64,000 nucleotides of DNA, from the NCBI GenBank assembly GCA_021234155.1, contig JAJEKV010000066.1, positions 3,585,668-3,649,667 on the forward strand, written 5' to 3'. Origin of the DNA: Isoetes taiwanensis. Lineage: Eukaryota > Streptophyta > Lycopodiopsida > Isoetales > Isoetaceae. The translations under genes and the position numbers were made by a program. A model generated the notes under the pieces. The model had not been told where the DNA came from and ran no database searches. It saw only the letters and a list, made by a program, of their open reading frames with translations. Positions 62,326-64,000 of the stretch are shown piece by piece (positions within the stretch are counted from its first letter, which is position 1; each line of letters starts with the position of its first letter).

Positions 62326-64000
62326 GTCACCGTCTGCCAGGAAATGGTTTCTCTCTCTCTCTCTCTCCTTTTTTTTTTCCTTTTAACTCACTTTACTTGC
62401 CTTTGGTCCCATGTGTGCCACTTCTTTCTTATAACCTCATCTCTTGAAAAGATTGTCCCCTGGCTCTCCTTCTAGATATTGATATCCCTGATCCATGACA
62501 ACTTTGCTCTTATCCAAAGATACCCTGCCCAATTGCTCACCATATTCCTTCATTTGCTAATCTACTTGTGCAACTTGCCTTTGACAAATCTATATAGTCA
62601 AACTAGCAAACCAACGCTTATACCTCCGTCTCATATTGTAAGTCCTAAACTACTGCCAATAACCTTAAATGCATTGTCTTTTATAATTGATGCACAACAG
62701 AATCTGATGGTCACTACAAGCACTTCCGGTATAACAACATATGCTTCTATACATGGAATTCCCCTCTAGCGTGAGATGACTAAATCCTGAAGTTTTCATG
62801 GACAATAGAATTCTATCAAATTCAATTATGGGAATCAAGGGCTATATGTCGAATCCCTTAACATTGATATGCACAAAGTGTCCGAGGTTGTATGGAATGA
62901 TTTCAATCTTGCAATGGGTGGAAAGTTTGTTCAAAGTATAGAGAATTGAAAGGGAACAAAAAGGAGATTAATAAGGGTTAACTTGTCAGTATTGTTTAAT
63001 TCAAGTCAGTTCAATTCAATTTTTAGATTGCTATACAAGCATATTTGAGTTTTATTAGCTATCAAGGTCCCTTAGCAAGCCAATAAAGGTGAGCTACACC
63101 CAAGCAATGTCTAATAACTTTCCTAATAAACGTAATAGTTATGGAGATGAAACTATGCTCATATAGTGCCAAAATGACACTCGTCACCGTCTGCCAGGAA
63201 AGTGGTTTGTCTCTTCTTTTTTTAATCTTTTAACTCAACTTTACTTGCCTTTGGTCCCATGTGTGCCACCTCTATATAACCTCATCTCTTGAAAAGATTG
63301 TGCCCTAGCTCTCCTTCTAGATATCGATATCCCTGATCCAAAGATACCCTGCCCAATTGCTCAGCATATTCCTTCATTTGCTCATCTACTTGTGTAACTT
63401 GTACTTGCCTTTGACAAATCTATATAGTCAGACCAACAAACCAACACTTATACCTCCGTCTCATATTGTCAATCCTAAACTACTGCCAATAACCTTAAAT
63501 GCATTGTCTTTTATAATTGATGCACAACAGAATCTGATGGTCACTACAAGCACTTCCGTTATAACAACATATGCTTCTATGCATGGAATTCCCCTCTAGC
63601 GTGAGATGTCTAAATCCTGAAGTTTTCGTGGACAATAAAACTCTATTCAATTCAATTATGGGAATCAAGGGCTATATGTCGAATCCCTTAACATCAATAT
63701 GCACAAAAGTGTCCGAGGTTGTATGGAGTGATTTCAATCTTGCAATGGGTGGAAAGTTTGTTCAAAGTATAGAGAATTGAAAGGGAACAAAAAAGAGCTT
63801 AATAAGGGTTATCTTGTCAGTATTGTTTAATTCAAGTCAGTTCAATTCAATTTTTAGATTGCTATACGAGCATATATTTGAGTTTTATTAGGTTATCAAG
63901 GTCCCTTAGCAAGCCGATAAAGGCGAGCTACACCCAAGCAATGTCTAATAACTTTTCTAATAAACGTAATAGTTATGGAGAGGAAACTATGCTCATATAG
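62326..64000. repeat. Tandem repeat, 857-bp unit, two copies, open at window edge
   Basis: GTCACCGTCTGCCAGGAAA starts copies at 62,326 and 63,183. The second runs to the window end. They are highly similar over all their length and differ mainly by substitutions. Copy 1 also has (CT)n at 62,349 and an extra 20-nt block near 62,495. Each copy has a frame of 80-96 codons ending TTYAS.HGIPL, followed in another frame by VSEVVW.DFNLAMGGKFVQS. The conserved amino-acid sense hints at a coding origin, but no family is recognised. Confidence 0.85.

Overview
The window is eukaryotic nuclear DNA from a land plant. It is gene-poor and dominated by decayed transposable elements. The evidence for a plant is a conserved plant ARM/TPR-type gene, a PPR-like fragment, a Ty3/gypsy chromovirus with a tRNA-Met-like primer site, a CACTA (En/Spm) transposon with TNP2-type transposase, LINE fragments with TATTTC/TATTCC tracts, and a tRNA-derived SINE. 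A seed-free vascular plant or gymnosperm would fit the PPR style and the Penelope-like reverse transcriptase, but the sequence does not settle this. No intact, confidently expressed gene was found.

Layout. 1-4 kb: a PPR-like fragment (+) and a broken ARM/TPR-family gene (-). 4-9 kb: unassigned AT-rich DNA. 9.0-20.7 kb: a degenerate Ty3/gypsy chromovirus on the minus strand. It has LTRs at both ends, a polypurine tract, chromodomain, integrase and a truncated reverse transcriptase, plus a long unexplained GC-rich part with two minus-strand TATA boxes. 20.7-26 kb: AT-rich DNA with a diverged tandem duplication, ending in GAA microsatellites. 27.5-38.4 kb: the most unusual region. Two 2.7-kb direct repeats surround 4.4 kb that encodes a broken Penelope-like (PLE) reverse transcriptase. 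Copies of the repeat end in, or lie beside, (GAA)n, and an older partial third copy lies upstream. 38.8-53.9 kb: CACTA-derived DNA with ACGACGCC-type subterminal repeats in four clusters, a 1.1-kb tandem array, and a decayed TNP2 transposase gene that carries a SET-domain-like segment. Its right end sits inside an older LINE endonuclease. 53.9-57.9 kb: three LINE fragments and two long microsatellites. 58.2-58.6 kb: a tRNA-derived SINE. 59-62 kb: unassigned. 62.3-64 kb: an 857-bp tandem repeat that runs off the window.

The elements are mostly independent insertions. Two relations stand out: the CACTA element interrupts a LINE, and the PLE-like element is bounded by GAA tracts. The coding sequences in the repeats are full of one-base frameshifts. 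Paired repeat copies differ mainly by one-base indels between 9 and 45 kb, but mainly by substitutions at 62-64 kb. Some of the apparent decay may therefore be poor consensus quality in repeats, not biology.
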